A stretch of DNA of 64,000 nt from Prescottella soli (GCF_040024445.1 NZ_CP157276.1:1736001-1800000), one strand, 5' to 3'. Shown: positions 1 through 8,747, counted from the stretch's first letter. Program-made: numbers and translations. The notes: generated by a model from the sequence alone, not told the origin.

Positions 1-449
1 TAGAGCGGCTTGATGCCCATGCGGTCTCGGATCATCACCAGCTTCTCCTCGCGCTGGTCCCAGATCGCTAAGGCGTACATGCCGTTGAGGCGATCGACGA
101 CGCTCTCGCCCCACTGCAGGTATGCGTGGAGAACCACCTCGGCATCACTGTCGGTGCGGAACGAATGACCCAGAGCCCGAAGCTGATCACGCAGTTCCCG
201 GTAGTTGTACGTCTCCCCCGTGTACACCATTCCGACGTCCCCAGCGGGGGTGCTCACGCTCATCGGCTGCACCCCACCGGGCAGATCGATAATGGCCAGC
301 CGCCGATGCCCGAGCCCCGCGTGAGTGCGTACGAAAGTGCCGCTGCCGTCCGGCCCGCGCAAAGCCATCGTGTCGGTCATCGCGTCGATGACACTCTGCT
401 GTCGGGTCAGGTCGGAGTCGAACGACACCCAGCCTGCGATTCCACACAT
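1..449 (-). CDS. asnB: Asparagine synthase (glutamine-hydrolysing), N-terminal part, cut by the window edge
   Basis: The protein starts MCGIAGW, which places the catalytic Cys2 of a class II glutamine amidotransferase immediately after the initiator Met. Further typical glutaminase segments follow: RGPDGSGTF, GHRRLAIIDLPGGVQPM, YTGETYNYREL and DSDAEVV. The domain releases ammonia from glutamine; the missing C-terminal part would carry the ATP-dependent synthetase domain. About 149 residues are visible and the gene runs off the left edge. The ATG is fixed by Cys2. It is transcribed divergently from the alcohol dehydrogenase. Family members also include asparagine-synthase-like enzymes of secondary metabolism, which this fragment cannot exclude. 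Confidence 0.93.
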   Translation of the reverse strand, partial: MCGIAGWVSFDSDLTRQQSVIDAMTDTMALRGPDGSGTFVRTHAGLGHRRLAIIDLPGGVQPMSVSTPAGDVGMVYTGETYNYRELRDQLRALGHSFRTDSDAEVVLHAYLQWGESVVDRLNGMYALAIWDQREEKLVMIRDRMGIKPL

Positions 450-507
450 GTAACGTCCCCCAATTCGGTTACCTGCACAGCTATTACGAATTTTTGCGAG
501 AACAACC

Positions 508-521
508 TAGAACGTGTTCCA
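508..521. promoter_or_regulatory. KstR-type operator candidate (TnnAACnnGTTnnA)
   Basis: The 14 bases TAGAACGTGTTCCA fit the published KstR consensus TnnAACnnGTTnnA at every fixed position and contain a perfect GAACGTGTTC palindrome. The site lies about 60 bases upstream of the alcohol dehydrogenase start and in the shared promoter region with asnB. KstR is the TetR repressor of sterol catabolism in mycobacteria and rhodococci. Other TetR proteins bind similar sites, so the identity of the binder is inference. Confidence 0.45.
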
Positions 522-583
522 ATTTGGAGGATCTGTGGCTATCGTCACAGCTACCGCTAGTCACATAAGGGGAGGGTGTTGCA

Positions 584-1711
584 ATGAAGACCAAGGGTGC
601 GTTGCTGTGGGGTATCAACGACAAGTGGTCGGTCGAAGAGATCGAACTCGGTGATCCGGTCGCCGGCGAGGTGCAGATCCGGATGGAAGCCGCCGGCATG
701 TGCCACTCCGACCACCACATCGTCACCGGTGCGACGCCGATGGCGTCCTACCCTGCGATGGGTGGCCACGAGGGCGCGGGTGTGGTCATCAAGGTCGGCG
801 ATGGGGTCAAGGATCTCGAGGTGGGCGACCACGTCGTGCTCTCGTTCATCCCGGCGTGCGGGCGCTGCCCGTCGTGTTCGTCGGGACATTCGAACGTCTG
901 CGATCTCGGTATGGGGCTGCTCAGCGGTCAGGCCATTGCCGACGGCAGCTACCGCATCCAGGCACGCGGGGAGAACGTCATCCCGATGAGCCTGCTCGGC
1001 ACCTTCTCGCCGTACATGACCGTCCACGAGTCCCAGGCCGTGAAGATCGAGAAGGACATCCCGTTCGAGCTCGCGGCCCTCGTCGGCTGCGGTGTCCCGA
1101 CCGGTTGGGGTTCGGCGACACACATCGCCGAGGTCGAGCCGGGTGACTCGGTCGCGATCATCGGCGTCGGCGGTGTCGGCATGAGCGCACTGCAGGGCGC
1201 CGTCGCGTCGGGCGCCCGCCACGTGTTCGCGATCGACCCGGTTCCGTTCAAGCGCGAGCAGGCCCTCGCGTTCGGTGCCACGCACGCCTTCCCGTCGATG
1301 GAAGAGGCGATCGCGCCGATCATGGAGATCACGTGGGGCCGCATGTGCCAGAAGACCATCATCACGGTCGGTGAGATGAAGGGTGAGTACATCGACCCGG
1401 CCCTCACCCTCACGGCCAAGAACGGCCGCTGCGTCGTCACCGCCATGGGCCACATGGCCGACATGGACGTCAAGCTCAACTCCTTCACCTTCGCGATGCT
1501 GCAGAAGAGCCTGCGGGGCAACATCTACGGTGGCTGCAACACCCGCGTCGACATCCCGAACCTGCTGAACCTGTACCGGGCGGGTCTGCTCAACCTCGAG
1601 GACATGGTCACCAACACCTACTCGCTCGAGCAGCTCAACGAGGGCTACCGGGACATGCTCGACGGCAAGAACATCCGCGGCGTCATCCGCTACACCGAAG
1701 CAGACTGGTAG
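584..1711 (+). CDS. NDMA/mycofactocin-dependent zinc alcohol dehydrogenase
   Basis: A 375-residue medium-chain dehydrogenase/reductase. Catalytic-zinc segments are GMCHSDHH (about residue 38), GGHEGAG (about 65) and VGCGVPTGWG (about 168). The structural-zinc lobe is CGRCPSCSSGHSNVC and the nucleotide-binding loop is GVGGVG. The opening MKTKGALLWGINDKWSVE is typical of the actinobacterial NDMA-dependent family, whose NAD is bound tightly and recycled through an external carrier, known for related enzymes to be mycofactocin. It would oxidise primary alcohols to aldehydes. The start has a strong ribosome site (AAGGGGAGGG, 567-576). No mycofactocin biosynthesis genes are in the window. A KstR-like site precedes it and a terminator follows. 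Confidence 0.88.
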   Translation: MKTKGALLWGINDKWSVEEIELGDPVAGEVQIRMEAAGMCHSDHHIVTGATPMASYPAMGGHEGAGVVIKVGDGVKDLEVGDHVVLSFIPACGRCPSCSSGHSNVCDLGMGLLSGQAIADGSYRIQARGENVIPMSLLGTFSPYMTVHESQAVKIEKDIPFELAALVGCGVPTGWGSATHIAEVEPGDSVAIIGVGGVGMSALQGAVASGARHVFAIDPVPFKREQALAFGATHAFPSMEEAIAPIMEITWGRMCQKTIITVGEMKGEYIDPALTLTAKNGRCVVTAMGHMADMDVKLNSFTFAMLQKSLRGNIYGGCNTRVDIPNLLNLYRAGLLNLEDMVTNTYSLEQLNEGYRDMLDGKNIRGVIRYTEADW

Positions 1712-1760
1712 GTCGCCGGTCGGGCGCGTCTCGCAATCTGATCGGGCAATGGCCGTGGAC

Positions 1761-1802
1761 AACGCCTCGGCCGCCGTCGCCTACGACGGTGGCCGAGGCG
1801 TT
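1761..1802 (+). terminator. Strong hairpin terminator after the alcohol dehydrogenase
   Basis: Outer arms AACGCCTCGGCC (1761-1772) and GGCCGAGGCGTT (1791-1802) pair perfectly. Inner arms CCGTCG (1774-1779) and CGACGG (1784-1789) extend the stem. It lies 50 bases after the dehydrogenase stop. The T-run is only TT, so it is factor-independent in shape only, as is usual in high-GC actinobacteria. Confidence 0.7.
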
Positions 1803-1809
1803 GCACAAA

Positions 1810-1951
1810 CTAGCACTCGGGCCCGAGCAGCTCCTGCAGTCGCTCGCCCTTGCGGTACAGCTCGATCAGCAGCGGCCGCAGAGCCGGCCTCGGTCAACGA
1901 GTACTCGGCGCGTGACGGGAACCCGACGAGTAGCCGACGCTGGACCAGCCC
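1810..1951 (-). pseudogene. Remnant of an HxlR-family regulator, C-terminal end only
   Basis: Read on the minus strand, the segment gives GLVQRRLLVGFPSRAEYSL, then TEA, and after a one-base shift ALRPLLIELYRKGERLQELL ending at TAG (1810-1812). The stretch R-x-EYSLTEAG-x-ALRPLL is the conserved end of the winged-helix domain of HxlR regulators. The N-terminal two-thirds of such a gene is absent and the reading frame is broken near 1885. It abuts the SnoaL-like remnant head to head, as expected for a regulator and its divergent target after a deletion. HxlR assignment is from motif memory, not a search. Confidence 0.6.
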
Positions 1952-1957
1952 CCGGCC

Positions 1958-2297
1958 GTGTTCGCGGCCGCGTTCAACAGCGGTGAACCTGCCGCGGTGG
2001 AGGCCTTCTACGAGGAGCACGGAGTCCTGGTCCCCGAGCCCGGCGTGCCGGTGGCCGGTGCCGACCGGGCGGCCGCGAACGCACGCTTCCAGGGGCTCGG
2101 GCTGCCGATCGACGTCCGTCCCCGTCATGTCTACGTGGAGGACGACGTCGCCCTGCTCATCGTGGATTGGTCGATTCGCGGCGACGGCCCGGACGGCACC
2201 CCGGTCGACATCTCCGGTACCGCAACCGGTGTCGCGCGCCGGGGGTGGCGACGGCAAGTGGCGCTACATCATCGACAACCCGTTCGGCACGGCCTGA
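1958..2297 (+). pseudogene. Broken SnoaL/DUF4440-like small protein
   Basis: The frame from GTG 1958 reads VFAAAFNSGEPAAVEAFYEE and continues through a typical SnoaL-like fold (VLVPEPGVPVAGADRAAANA, VALLIVDWSIRGDGPDGTPV) up to about position 2240. The expected ending (DGKWRYIIDNPFGTA, stop 2295-2297) is then found in another frame. A one-base shift in the GGGGG run at 2241-2245 explains this. No convincing start or ribosome site precedes it: TAG at 1931-1933 closes the frame and the HxlR remnant begins there. Such proteins are often small isomerases or ketosteroid-isomerase-like enzymes. A sequencing error could explain the frameshift but not the lost 5' end. Confidence 0.6.
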
Positions 2298-2320
2298 ACC
2301 CCTCTGACCGCCTCGGCCGC

Positions 2321-3559
2321 TCAGGCCCGAGGTGTGCCGATCTCCACCACTTGCGCCCATTCCGGTGGCAGGTCGGGAACGTAGTCGTCGTCCTGCCAAC
2401 CCCTCGGGCGAATCCGAGGAAACAGACCGACGACCGTCCGGCACCCGGGCCGGCTGCTGGGCCAGGGCGTCTCCCCGTCGGTGAGGACGACGATCACGTC
2501 CGGGCGGGGCCGACCGTGCAGCACCCTGGCGAATCCGGTGCGCAGATCGGTACCACCGCCCCCGAACAGCGGAATCTCCTCGGCGTGGCACAACGGGTGC
2601 ACGACCCGGGCCGCCGCGTCGCACGACACCACCGTGACCAGGTCGCGGCGCCCGCCCACGGCCCGCGTGATGGCGGCCACCTCGAGCAGCGCGCTGCCCA
2701 GTTCCGCGTCGCTGACCGACGCCGACGTGTCGACGACGACGCTGACCCGGGGTGGGGTGCGCCGCAGGCTCGGCAGAACCGCGCCGGGCACGGCGGCGGA
2801 GCGCCGCGCCGGGCGACGGTAGGTGTAGTTCTCGCCGGTGCCGGAAGAGGATGTGGCCGTGCGGATCGCCGCGCCCAGCAGGGCTCGCCACGGCTGTGTC
2901 GGGTGCAGGGCTTCCTCCGCCCACCGCTGCCATCCGCGGGGTGCCTGGCCGGGCCGACCGACGATGCCGTGCGCCACCCGGAACCGGACCGCGTCGCGTT
3001 GCTGGGCACTGAGCCCGTTCGCCCCGTCGGGACCCAGCTCCCACTCCCGGCACAGCCCGTCGGCGCCGCTGCCACAATCGAGCCACGTCAGCCCGTCGGT
3101 ACAGGGACCGAGGCGGAACTGGCTCAGATAGTCCTCCATGAGCTGGCCGCCCGGCAGTCCCAGGGTCGACGGCAGAACGGCATCGTCGGGTGTCGGCAAT
3201 CCGTCTCCGAACGTGTCGTCGTTGATCTCCGCATCGGCGGCGATATTCATCCGCAGCCGATCGGCGCGGCCGGTCAGGTCATGTGCGCGGGCGTAGCGGT
3301 CGCTGCGGCCGTGGTGATCGCGCAGCAGATGCGACACCTCGTGGACCAACATCGAAGCCAGCTCATCCACCGGCCGCTGGGCGACGAAAGCGGGCGAGAC
3401 GTAGCAGCGCCAGTGCCGGTCCACACCCATGGTCGGCACGCGGGGCGACGCGACGATGTGCAGCGCATACAGGGCGGTCGCCAAGTAGGGCCGCGCGCGG
3501 GCGGCGTGCAGCCGGGCGGCGTAGATCTTCTCGGAGTCGAGCTCCGACGACACCGTCAT
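2321..3559 (-). CDS. DUF2201-type putative metallopeptidase with C-terminal VWA-like domain
   Basis: A 412-residue protein. The N-terminal half has a zinc-peptidase-like HEVSH motif (residues 73-77, in LVHEVSHLLRDHH), followed by ADAEIND, which may supply a further ligand. The C-terminal half is a VWA-like domain with the metal-site motif DTSAS (277-281) and a later VLTDGE. This is the architecture of the DUF2201 family, which is encoded beside MoxR ATPases. The ATG at 3559 overlaps the TGA of the ATPase gene (ATGA, 3556-3559), so the two are translationally coupled. The partner ATPase probably remodels a client recruited by the VWA domain. The substrate is unknown. Upstream in-frame codons belong to the ATPase gene and were not used. 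Confidence 0.82.
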   Translation of the reverse strand: MTVSSELDSEKIYAARLHAARARPYLATALYALHIVASPRVPTMGVDRHWRCYVSPAFVAQRPVDELASMLVHEVSHLLRDHHGRSDRYARAHDLTGRADRLRMNIAADAEINDDTFGDGLPTPDDAVLPSTLGLPGGQLMEDYLSQFRLGPCTDGLTWLDCGSGADGLCREWELGPDGANGLSAQQRDAVRFRVAHGIVGRPGQAPRGWQRWAEEALHPTQPWRALLGAAIRTATSSSGTGENYTYRRPARRSAAVPGAVLPSLRRTPPRVSVVVDTSASVSDAELGSALLEVAAITRAVGGRRDLVTVVSCDAAARVVHPLCHAEEIPLFGGGGTDLRTGFARVLHGRPRPDVIVVLTDGETPWPSSRPGCRTVVGLFPRIRPRGWQDDDYVPDLPPEWAQVVEIGTPRA

Positions 3560-4791
3560 CGACCGGCCTGCGCGGCAGCGCGGTCGGCGGACCGGTCCGC
3601 CGCCACGGACACCGACACGACCCCGGCGAGCTGGTCGATCTCCGCAGGCACCTCCCAGTCGTCCCGGCGCAGGGTGGCCAGTGTGGTCGCCGGCACGACC
3701 ACCAGGTCCGGTGGCCCGGTCTGCACCGCGGTCACCAGGAGCGTCCACGCCGCGTCCCAGCGGGACTTCTCCGGCTGTCGGCGGACGGCGGCGACAACCG
3801 CGTCGAGCACGGCCTGACGCAGATCGCCACGATCGGGCAGGCCGGCGGCCGGCGGATCGGCGAGCAGCGTCTCGGGGTCCGGGAGGTCCATGTGGTCGAT
3901 GGCGGCCAGCAGCTCGAAACCGGGCCCGTCGCCGACGCTGCCCCGGACCAGCAGGGACAGCACGTCCGTCGACGACGAGGCGGCGTTGGCGAAAGCGATG
4001 AGCCGCACGGCCATGTCCCAGCTCCGCGGCGACGGCCAGGCGCCGCCGCGGCGGGTCTGACTGCCGGGGAGTTGATGTACGAGAGCGGGACGCGCGGTGA
4101 GGAGCTCACAGACCGCGCGGCGGGCGAAGGTCACTGCGTCGGAGAACTTCTCCGGGTCGAGGTGGGGCAGCGTCGCGCGGGGCCAGGTCCCGCCGAGACC
4201 TCGGACGACCACCTCGTGGTCGTGGGTCCAGTGCAGGTGCACGAAACGGTTGGCCAACGGTGGGCTCAGCTCCCAGCCGTCCGCTGCCGAGGACGGTGGG
4301 TTGGCGGCGGCAACGATGCGGACACCGGGCGGGAGTTGCAGTGTCCCGATTCGTCTTTCCAGGACGAGACGGAGCAGGGCCGCCTGCACGGCGGGCGGTG
4401 CCGTCGACAGTTCGTCCAGGAACAGCAGTCCCCGCCCGGCTCGCACGAGCCGGACGGCCCAGTCGGGCGGGGCCATCGGGACACCGTGCGTTGCGGGGTC
4501 GTCCCCGAGGACGGGCAGACCGGAGAAGTCCGACGGCTCGTGCACGCTGGCGATGACCGTGGTCAACGGCAGGTCCACGGCCTCGGCGAGCTGGGTCAGG
4601 GCGGCGGTCTTGCCGATTCCCGGTTCGCCCCACAGCAGCACCGGTAGGTCCGCGGCCACCGCCAGGGTGAGGGCCTCGAGTTGGTCGTCGGGTCGAGGTT
4701 CGGTGGTGACGGCGCCGAGCATTGCCGACAGTGCTGCGGCACTGTCGAGTTCGCCAGTCAGGGGTGGGTTCGGGAGGAGTGTGGAAGTCAT
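3556..4791 (-). CDS. MoxR-type AAA+ ATPase
   Basis: A 411-residue protein with Walker A GEPGIGKT (residues 55-62), Walker B LLFLDE (122-127) and a sensor segment VRIVAAANPPSSAADG. The sequence LPPGVRI and ELSPPLANRFVHLHW is typical of MoxR AAA+ proteins, which act as chaperones or activators with VWA partners. The second ATG (4791) is chosen because AGGTG precedes it at a good distance; an ATG two codons upstream (4797) is also possible. It precedes and overlaps the metallopeptidase-VWA gene and follows an unknown gene by 90 bases, so a three-gene operon is likely. Confidence 0.85.
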   Translation of the reverse strand: MTSTLLPNPPLTGELDSAAALSAMLGAVTTEPRPDDQLEALTLAVAADLPVLLWGEPGIGKTAALTQLAEAVDLPLTTVIASVHEPSDFSGLPVLGDDPATHGVPMAPPDWAVRLVRAGRGLLFLDELSTAPPAVQAALLRLVLERRIGTLQLPPGVRIVAAANPPSSAADGWELSPPLANRFVHLHWTHDHEVVVRGLGGTWPRATLPHLDPEKFSDAVTFARRAVCELLTARPALVHQLPGSQTRRGGAWPSPRSWDMAVRLIAFANAASSSTDVLSLLVRGSVGDGPGFELLAAIDHMDLPDPETLLADPPAAGLPDRGDLRQAVLDAVVAAVRRQPEKSRWDAAWTLLVTAVQTGPPDLVVVPATTLATLRRDDWEVPAEIDQLAGVVSVSVAADRSADRAAAQAGR

Positions 4792-4881
4792 GTGCATCAC
4801 CTGTGGTGTCGAGGGGAGTCGCAGGATGCGGCCATCCGGCCGCACTGCAGGACAGTGGGTTTCGAGGATCTGAGGGAGGGC

Positions 4882-6237
4882 TCAGTGCGAGCGGGCGCGA
4901 CGCGACCGCTTGGAGCGCCGAGGTCGCGATACTGGCGGTGTTTCCACCGGTTCGGCGCGAAACCGGTCGTATGTGCTGCGGCGGTCCGCGGACGCCCGGA
5001 GTTCGTCCAGCAAGGGGCCGTCACGGAGAACCGCGTCGGGGCCGAGCAGTCCTTCGACGACGGACAGCGCCCCGGCGGCATCTCCGTGGTCCAGACGTTC
5101 ACGAACGCCGGGCAGGCAGTCCGGACGGCGATGGGCCCGGTCGATGGCCTGCAGGCACGGTAGCGGGGTGCCGCCCAGTGCGGCGAGAAGTTCCTCGCGC
5201 CGGATCTCGGCGGGGTCGTGATCGAGCGCGGTCAGTGCACCGTCGGCCAGTCCGATCCGGTGCGGTTCACCGCGGCAGTCCACCAGGTGAATCCGGTTCT
5301 CCCGGTTCGGTGTCCGGGACGGAGCCGGCGGCGACCAGCCCGGCTCCAGAGCGACGGCGACGAGCGGGTGCAACCGGTCGGCGGTGATCGCTCCCGACCG
5401 GATCAGCTCCAGGTCGGGCAGCACCCAGGTCGCGGCATCGGGCAACACCGGGAGCGCGGCGAGCCGTCCGCGCGGGTAGTCGTCCACGAGCCGCACCGCG
5501 GCAGGATCGGCGCCGGAGGCGACAGGCTCCACCACCAGGTCGTACTGTCTACCGCACCGCACTCGCACGGGGCCGTCGTCCTGCCCGTCCGCACGGAGCA
5601 CGATGCCCGCTTCGGCCGCCCAGCGGTCGACGGCGCAGCCCTCCGGGACCGCTCGAGCGAGGACGTGTCCATTCGACAATCGTCCTGTCCCGCAGCGCAT
5701 TCGCAGATCACTCGCCCTGCGCGCGTCCCACAGGTGCCGATGGAGGTCGAGTCGGTAGCGCCGGTTGGGGTGGGGATGGGGATGGCGGGTGGAATCCGTG
5801 CCGTCCCACAGCGTCAGCACGATCCGCTGTCCGGCATCCGCCCAGGCGGGAGCTGTGCGGGCCACCAAGTGTACCGAACCGGCTCCGCCGCACCGTTTTC
5901 GGTGCATCGCGGGTCCGTATCGGGCCAGCGCGACGGTCAGTCCGGGACGCAGCAGTCCGTCGGGCGCTACCCGCGGCAGGTGCCAGCGCAGCAGGTCGGG
6001 TGCCAGGTGTCGCAGGTCGGCCAGGACCTGTGTCGCGACGTCGTCGCCGTGCCTGCGGATCAGTGCCCGTAGATCGATGTCGGCATCGAAACCCGCTGCG
6101 GCACAAGCCCCGGACCAGTCGCCTGCAAGGCGTCGTTCGGTTGCGGTCTCGATCATGGAGGGCGGCACGGCGAACTCGCGCACGCGCAGCCAGTAGGAGA
6201 GTCGGGGATCGGTCCCGTTCGCGGTCGGAGGGTGCAT
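4882..6237 (-). CDS. Unknown protein, first gene of the MoxR/VWA cluster
   Basis: A 451-residue protein that I do not recognise. It has no signal peptide and no obvious membrane segment. The N-terminal part (PRLSYWLRVREFAVPPSMIE, then LAGDWSGACAAAGFD) looks helical. The middle has HLVARTAPAWADAGQRIVLT and a histidine/proline-rich loop (TRHPHPHPN), and the C-terminus is strongly basic (RPRRSKRSRRARSH). The ATG at 6237 is preferred since GGTGA lies six bases upstream; a GTG at 6243 is the alternative. Its fixed position upstream of MoxR and a metallopeptidase-VWA gene suggests a client or adaptor of that pair. That role is inference. Confidence 0.7.
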   Translation of the reverse strand: MHPPTANGTDPRLSYWLRVREFAVPPSMIETATERRLAGDWSGACAAAGFDADIDLRALIRRHGDDVATQVLADLRHLAPDLLRWHLPRVAPDGLLRPGLTVALARYGPAMHRKRCGGAGSVHLVARTAPAWADAGQRIVLTLWDGTDSTRHPHPHPNRRYRLDLHRHLWDARRASDLRMRCGTGRLSNGHVLARAVPEGCAVDRWAAEAGIVLRADGQDDGPVRVRCGRQYDLVVEPVASGADPAAVRLVDDYPRGRLAALPVLPDAATWVLPDLELIRSGAITADRLHPLVAVALEPGWSPPAPSRTPNRENRIHLVDCRGEPHRIGLADGALTALDHDPAEIRREELLAALGGTPLPCLQAIDRAHRRPDCLPGVRERLDHGDAAGALSVVEGLLGPDAVLRDGPLLDELRASADRRSTYDRFRAEPVETPPVSRPRRSKRSRRARSH

Positions 6238-6376
6238 CAGCACTCACCGTTTGCGAACTGGGCCCCCAATCTTGGATCGGAGTAAGTCGTCATCGGCGCA
6301 ATCGTAGCGTGCCGTGGCGATCTCAGCCACCCTCGGTGGTCCCGACGCGGCCCGATGACGTTCGGAAGCGGCAAGC

Positions 6377-8623
6377 TCAGCCCGACTCCTCCCGCACGTC
6401 GTCGGGGGTCTTGTCGTCGCGCAGTCCCCGCCAGCTCGGGTGTCGCAGCCGCCCGGCGCCGGTGCGGTCCCGGAACCGCACCTCCCCCACGATCTTCGGG
6501 GTCACCCACACGGTCTCGCGGCGATCGGCGTCGGGGACGTCGTCGACGAAGGGACTGGTCCGTCGTTCGAGCGGGGCGAGCAGTGCGCCCAGGCGGTCGA
6601 GTTCCGATTCGCTGAACCCGGTGCCGACCCGTCCGATGTAGCGCAGGCCGTCACCGCCGGGGATCCCCAGCAGCAACGAGCCGAGGCGCCCGTCGCGGCC
6701 GCCGCGGCCGCGACGCCACCCACCGATGACCGCCTCCTGGGTGAGCCAGTTCTTGGTCTTGATCCATCCCGATCCGCGCTTGCCCGGCAGGTAGACCGAA
6801 TCGCGGCGCTTCGCCACGACGCCCTCGAGATCACCGCTCTGTTCGACGACCTCGGGCACCGAACCCGTCAGCTGCGGCGGGACGACGAGTCCGTCCACCG
6901 CGGCGGCGAGCGCGTCGAGGACGCGGCGGCGGTCGTCGTACCGCTTGCGCAGCAGCGACACCCCGTCCAGATACACGATGTCGAACGCCCAGAACCGGGG
7001 TTCGCCACCGGCCTGCAGCGCCGTGAAACTCGTCCGCCCTGCGCTGTCGAGGCTGACCACCTCCCCGTCCAGCACCACCCGGTGCCCGTCGAGGGTGCGA
7101 GCGAGCGATTGCAGTGCCGGATACCGGTCGGTCACGTCGTTGCCTGCGCGGCCGCGCAGGGTGAGGGTCTCGCCGTCGAACTCGACGATCAAGCGGATTC
7201 CGTCCCATTTCCCCTCGAACGCCCACTCGTCCGGATCGAGACCGTCGAGGCCGGCAGTGCCGCTCCTGGTCGCGAGCATCGGCCGCAGCCCCCGCGGGAA
7301 GTCACGGTTGTCGCCGTCGTCCCGCATCAGGTGCATCAACCACTGGTCGCCCTCGGTGCGGATGAGCGCGAACCGGCCCTGCACCCGCTCGCCGTACAGC
7401 CGGACGATCACCTCGTCGTCGAGCCACTTGACCGGCTCGTACGTGCCGGCGTCCCAGATGCTCACGGTTCCGCCGCCGTACTCCCCCTTCGGGATGGAGC
7501 CCGCGAAGCTCGCGTACTCGAGGGGATGGTCCTCGGTGTGCACGGCCAGGCGGTTCTCCCGCGGGGACGTCGGGACGCCGCGCGGAACGGCCCACGAGAC
7601 CATGACGCCGTCGCGTTCGAGTCGGAAGTCGTAGTGCAGGCGCCGGGCGTGATGCTCCTGGATGACGAACGAATTGCCCTCACCGCCTTCGGCTTCCGTC
7701 TGCGGAATCGGCTCGGGCGTGCGTTCGGGATCGCGCTTGCGACGGTATTCGGACAGGGCGTCCCACGGCGCGTCGAGATCGGCCAGCAGATCCCCGTCCC
7801 GTCGGTACCGCTCGAGCACCTCGTCGAATCGCAGGTGCCGCAGGTCCGGATCCTCGAGTTCGTCCCAGAGCCGCGGCGCCGCGACGGTCGGATGGGTGCG
7901 CCCGCGCATCGAGTACGGCGCGATCGTGGTCTTGGCGGCGTTGTTCTGGCTCCAGTCGAGGAAGACCCGCCCGCCGCGCACCGACTTCGACATCGTCGCG
8001 GTCACCAGATCGGGATGGAGCTGTTCGAGGGTCGTCGCCACCTTCTTGGCCACGGTCGACGCGCCGCCCGGCGCCAGCGTCCGGTCCAGGGGCACGTAGA
8101 CGTGGATGCCCTTGCTGCCGCTCGTCACCGGGTACGCCGTCCACCCCAGCGTCGCCACGAGATCGCGTACCGCGAACGCCACCCGCGCGCACTCGGGCAG
8201 GCCGGCCCCCGCGCCCGGGTCGAGGTCGAACACCAGCCGGGTCGCCGGCCCGGGCTCACCGTCGACGAATCGCCATTGCGGGACATGCACTTCCAGCGCG
8301 GCCTGCTGACCGATCCACACGAGCGCGGCCGTGGAGTCGATGCTCGGATAGCGCACGGTGCGGTCCTTGTGGTGGACGGCGTGCCGGGCGAGCCACTGCG
8401 GCGCCGAGACTGCGAGGTTCTTCTCGAAGAACGACGGCTCGTCGACGCCGTTCGGCCAGCGCTTGCGGGTGACCGGGCGCTCGACGACGTGCGGGAGCAT
8501 CGCGGGCGCGATCGCGGTGTAGTAGTCGATCACCTCGCCCTTGGTGGTGCCCGTGGCGGGGTACAGCACCTTGTCGAGCCTGCTCACGGCCACACGACGG
8601 CCGTCGATGGTGCGTGTCGGCAC
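6377..8623 (-). CDS. ligD: ATP-dependent DNA ligase LigD (polymerase, phosphoesterase, ligase)
   Basis: A 748-residue multidomain end-joining protein in the mycobacterial domain order. The primase-polymerase domain comes first (RLVFDLDPGAGAGL, TSGSKGIHVYVPLD). The 3'-phosphoesterase domain starts near residue 310 (IQEHHARRLHYDFRLERDG). The ligase domain follows, with nucleotidyl acceptor Lys472 in EGKWDG. With Ku it seals double-strand breaks by non-homologous end joining; no ku gene is in the window. The GTG at 8623 is chosen because GGGAGGTG precedes it, the homologous region starts there and the length matches mycobacterial LigD. The open frame continues upstream but with low-complexity sequence. 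It lies 125 bases downstream of the beta-oxidation operon. Confidence 0.93.
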   Translation of the reverse strand: MPTRTIDGRRVAVSRLDKVLYPATGTTKGEVIDYYTAIAPAMLPHVVERPVTRKRWPNGVDEPSFFEKNLAVSAPQWLARHAVHHKDRTVRYPSIDSTAALVWIGQQAALEVHVPQWRFVDGEPGPATRLVFDLDPGAGAGLPECARVAFAVRDLVATLGWTAYPVTSGSKGIHVYVPLDRTLAPGGASTVAKKVATTLEQLHPDLVTATMSKSVRGGRVFLDWSQNNAAKTTIAPYSMRGRTHPTVAAPRLWDELEDPDLRHLRFDEVLERYRRDGDLLADLDAPWDALSEYRRKRDPERTPEPIPQTEAEGGEGNSFVIQEHHARRLHYDFRLERDGVMVSWAVPRGVPTSPRENRLAVHTEDHPLEYASFAGSIPKGEYGGGTVSIWDAGTYEPVKWLDDEVIVRLYGERVQGRFALIRTEGDQWLMHLMRDDGDNRDFPRGLRPMLATRSGTAGLDGLDPDEWAFEGKWDGIRLIVEFDGETLTLRGRAGNDVTDRYPALQSLARTLDGHRVVLDGEVVSLDSAGRTSFTALQAGGEPRFWAFDIVYLDGVSLLRKRYDDRRRVLDALAAAVDGLVVPPQLTGSVPEVVEQSGDLEGVVAKRRDSVYLPGKRGSGWIKTKNWLTQEAVIGGWRRGRGGRDGRLGSLLLGIPGGDGLRYIGRVGTGFSESELDRLGALLAPLERRTSPFVDDVPDADRRETVWVTPKIVGEVRFRDRTGAGRLRHPSWRGLRDDKTPDDVREESG

Positions 8624-8747
8624 GCGGGCACCTCCCTCGAGTTCCGCTGCTGTACGCACATTGTGCGCCGCCGACGCCCCGCGTGCGGGCGCCGACGGCG
8701 CAAGCGCGCCGCCCGGAGGGAAGAAGCGGCGAGGGGGTCCCCGGGAA

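Noticed and set aside
3560-3748. N-terminal extension of the metallopeptidase-VWA protein
   Set aside because: It lies inside the MoxR gene; the ATGA overlap at 3556-3559 is the natural start.
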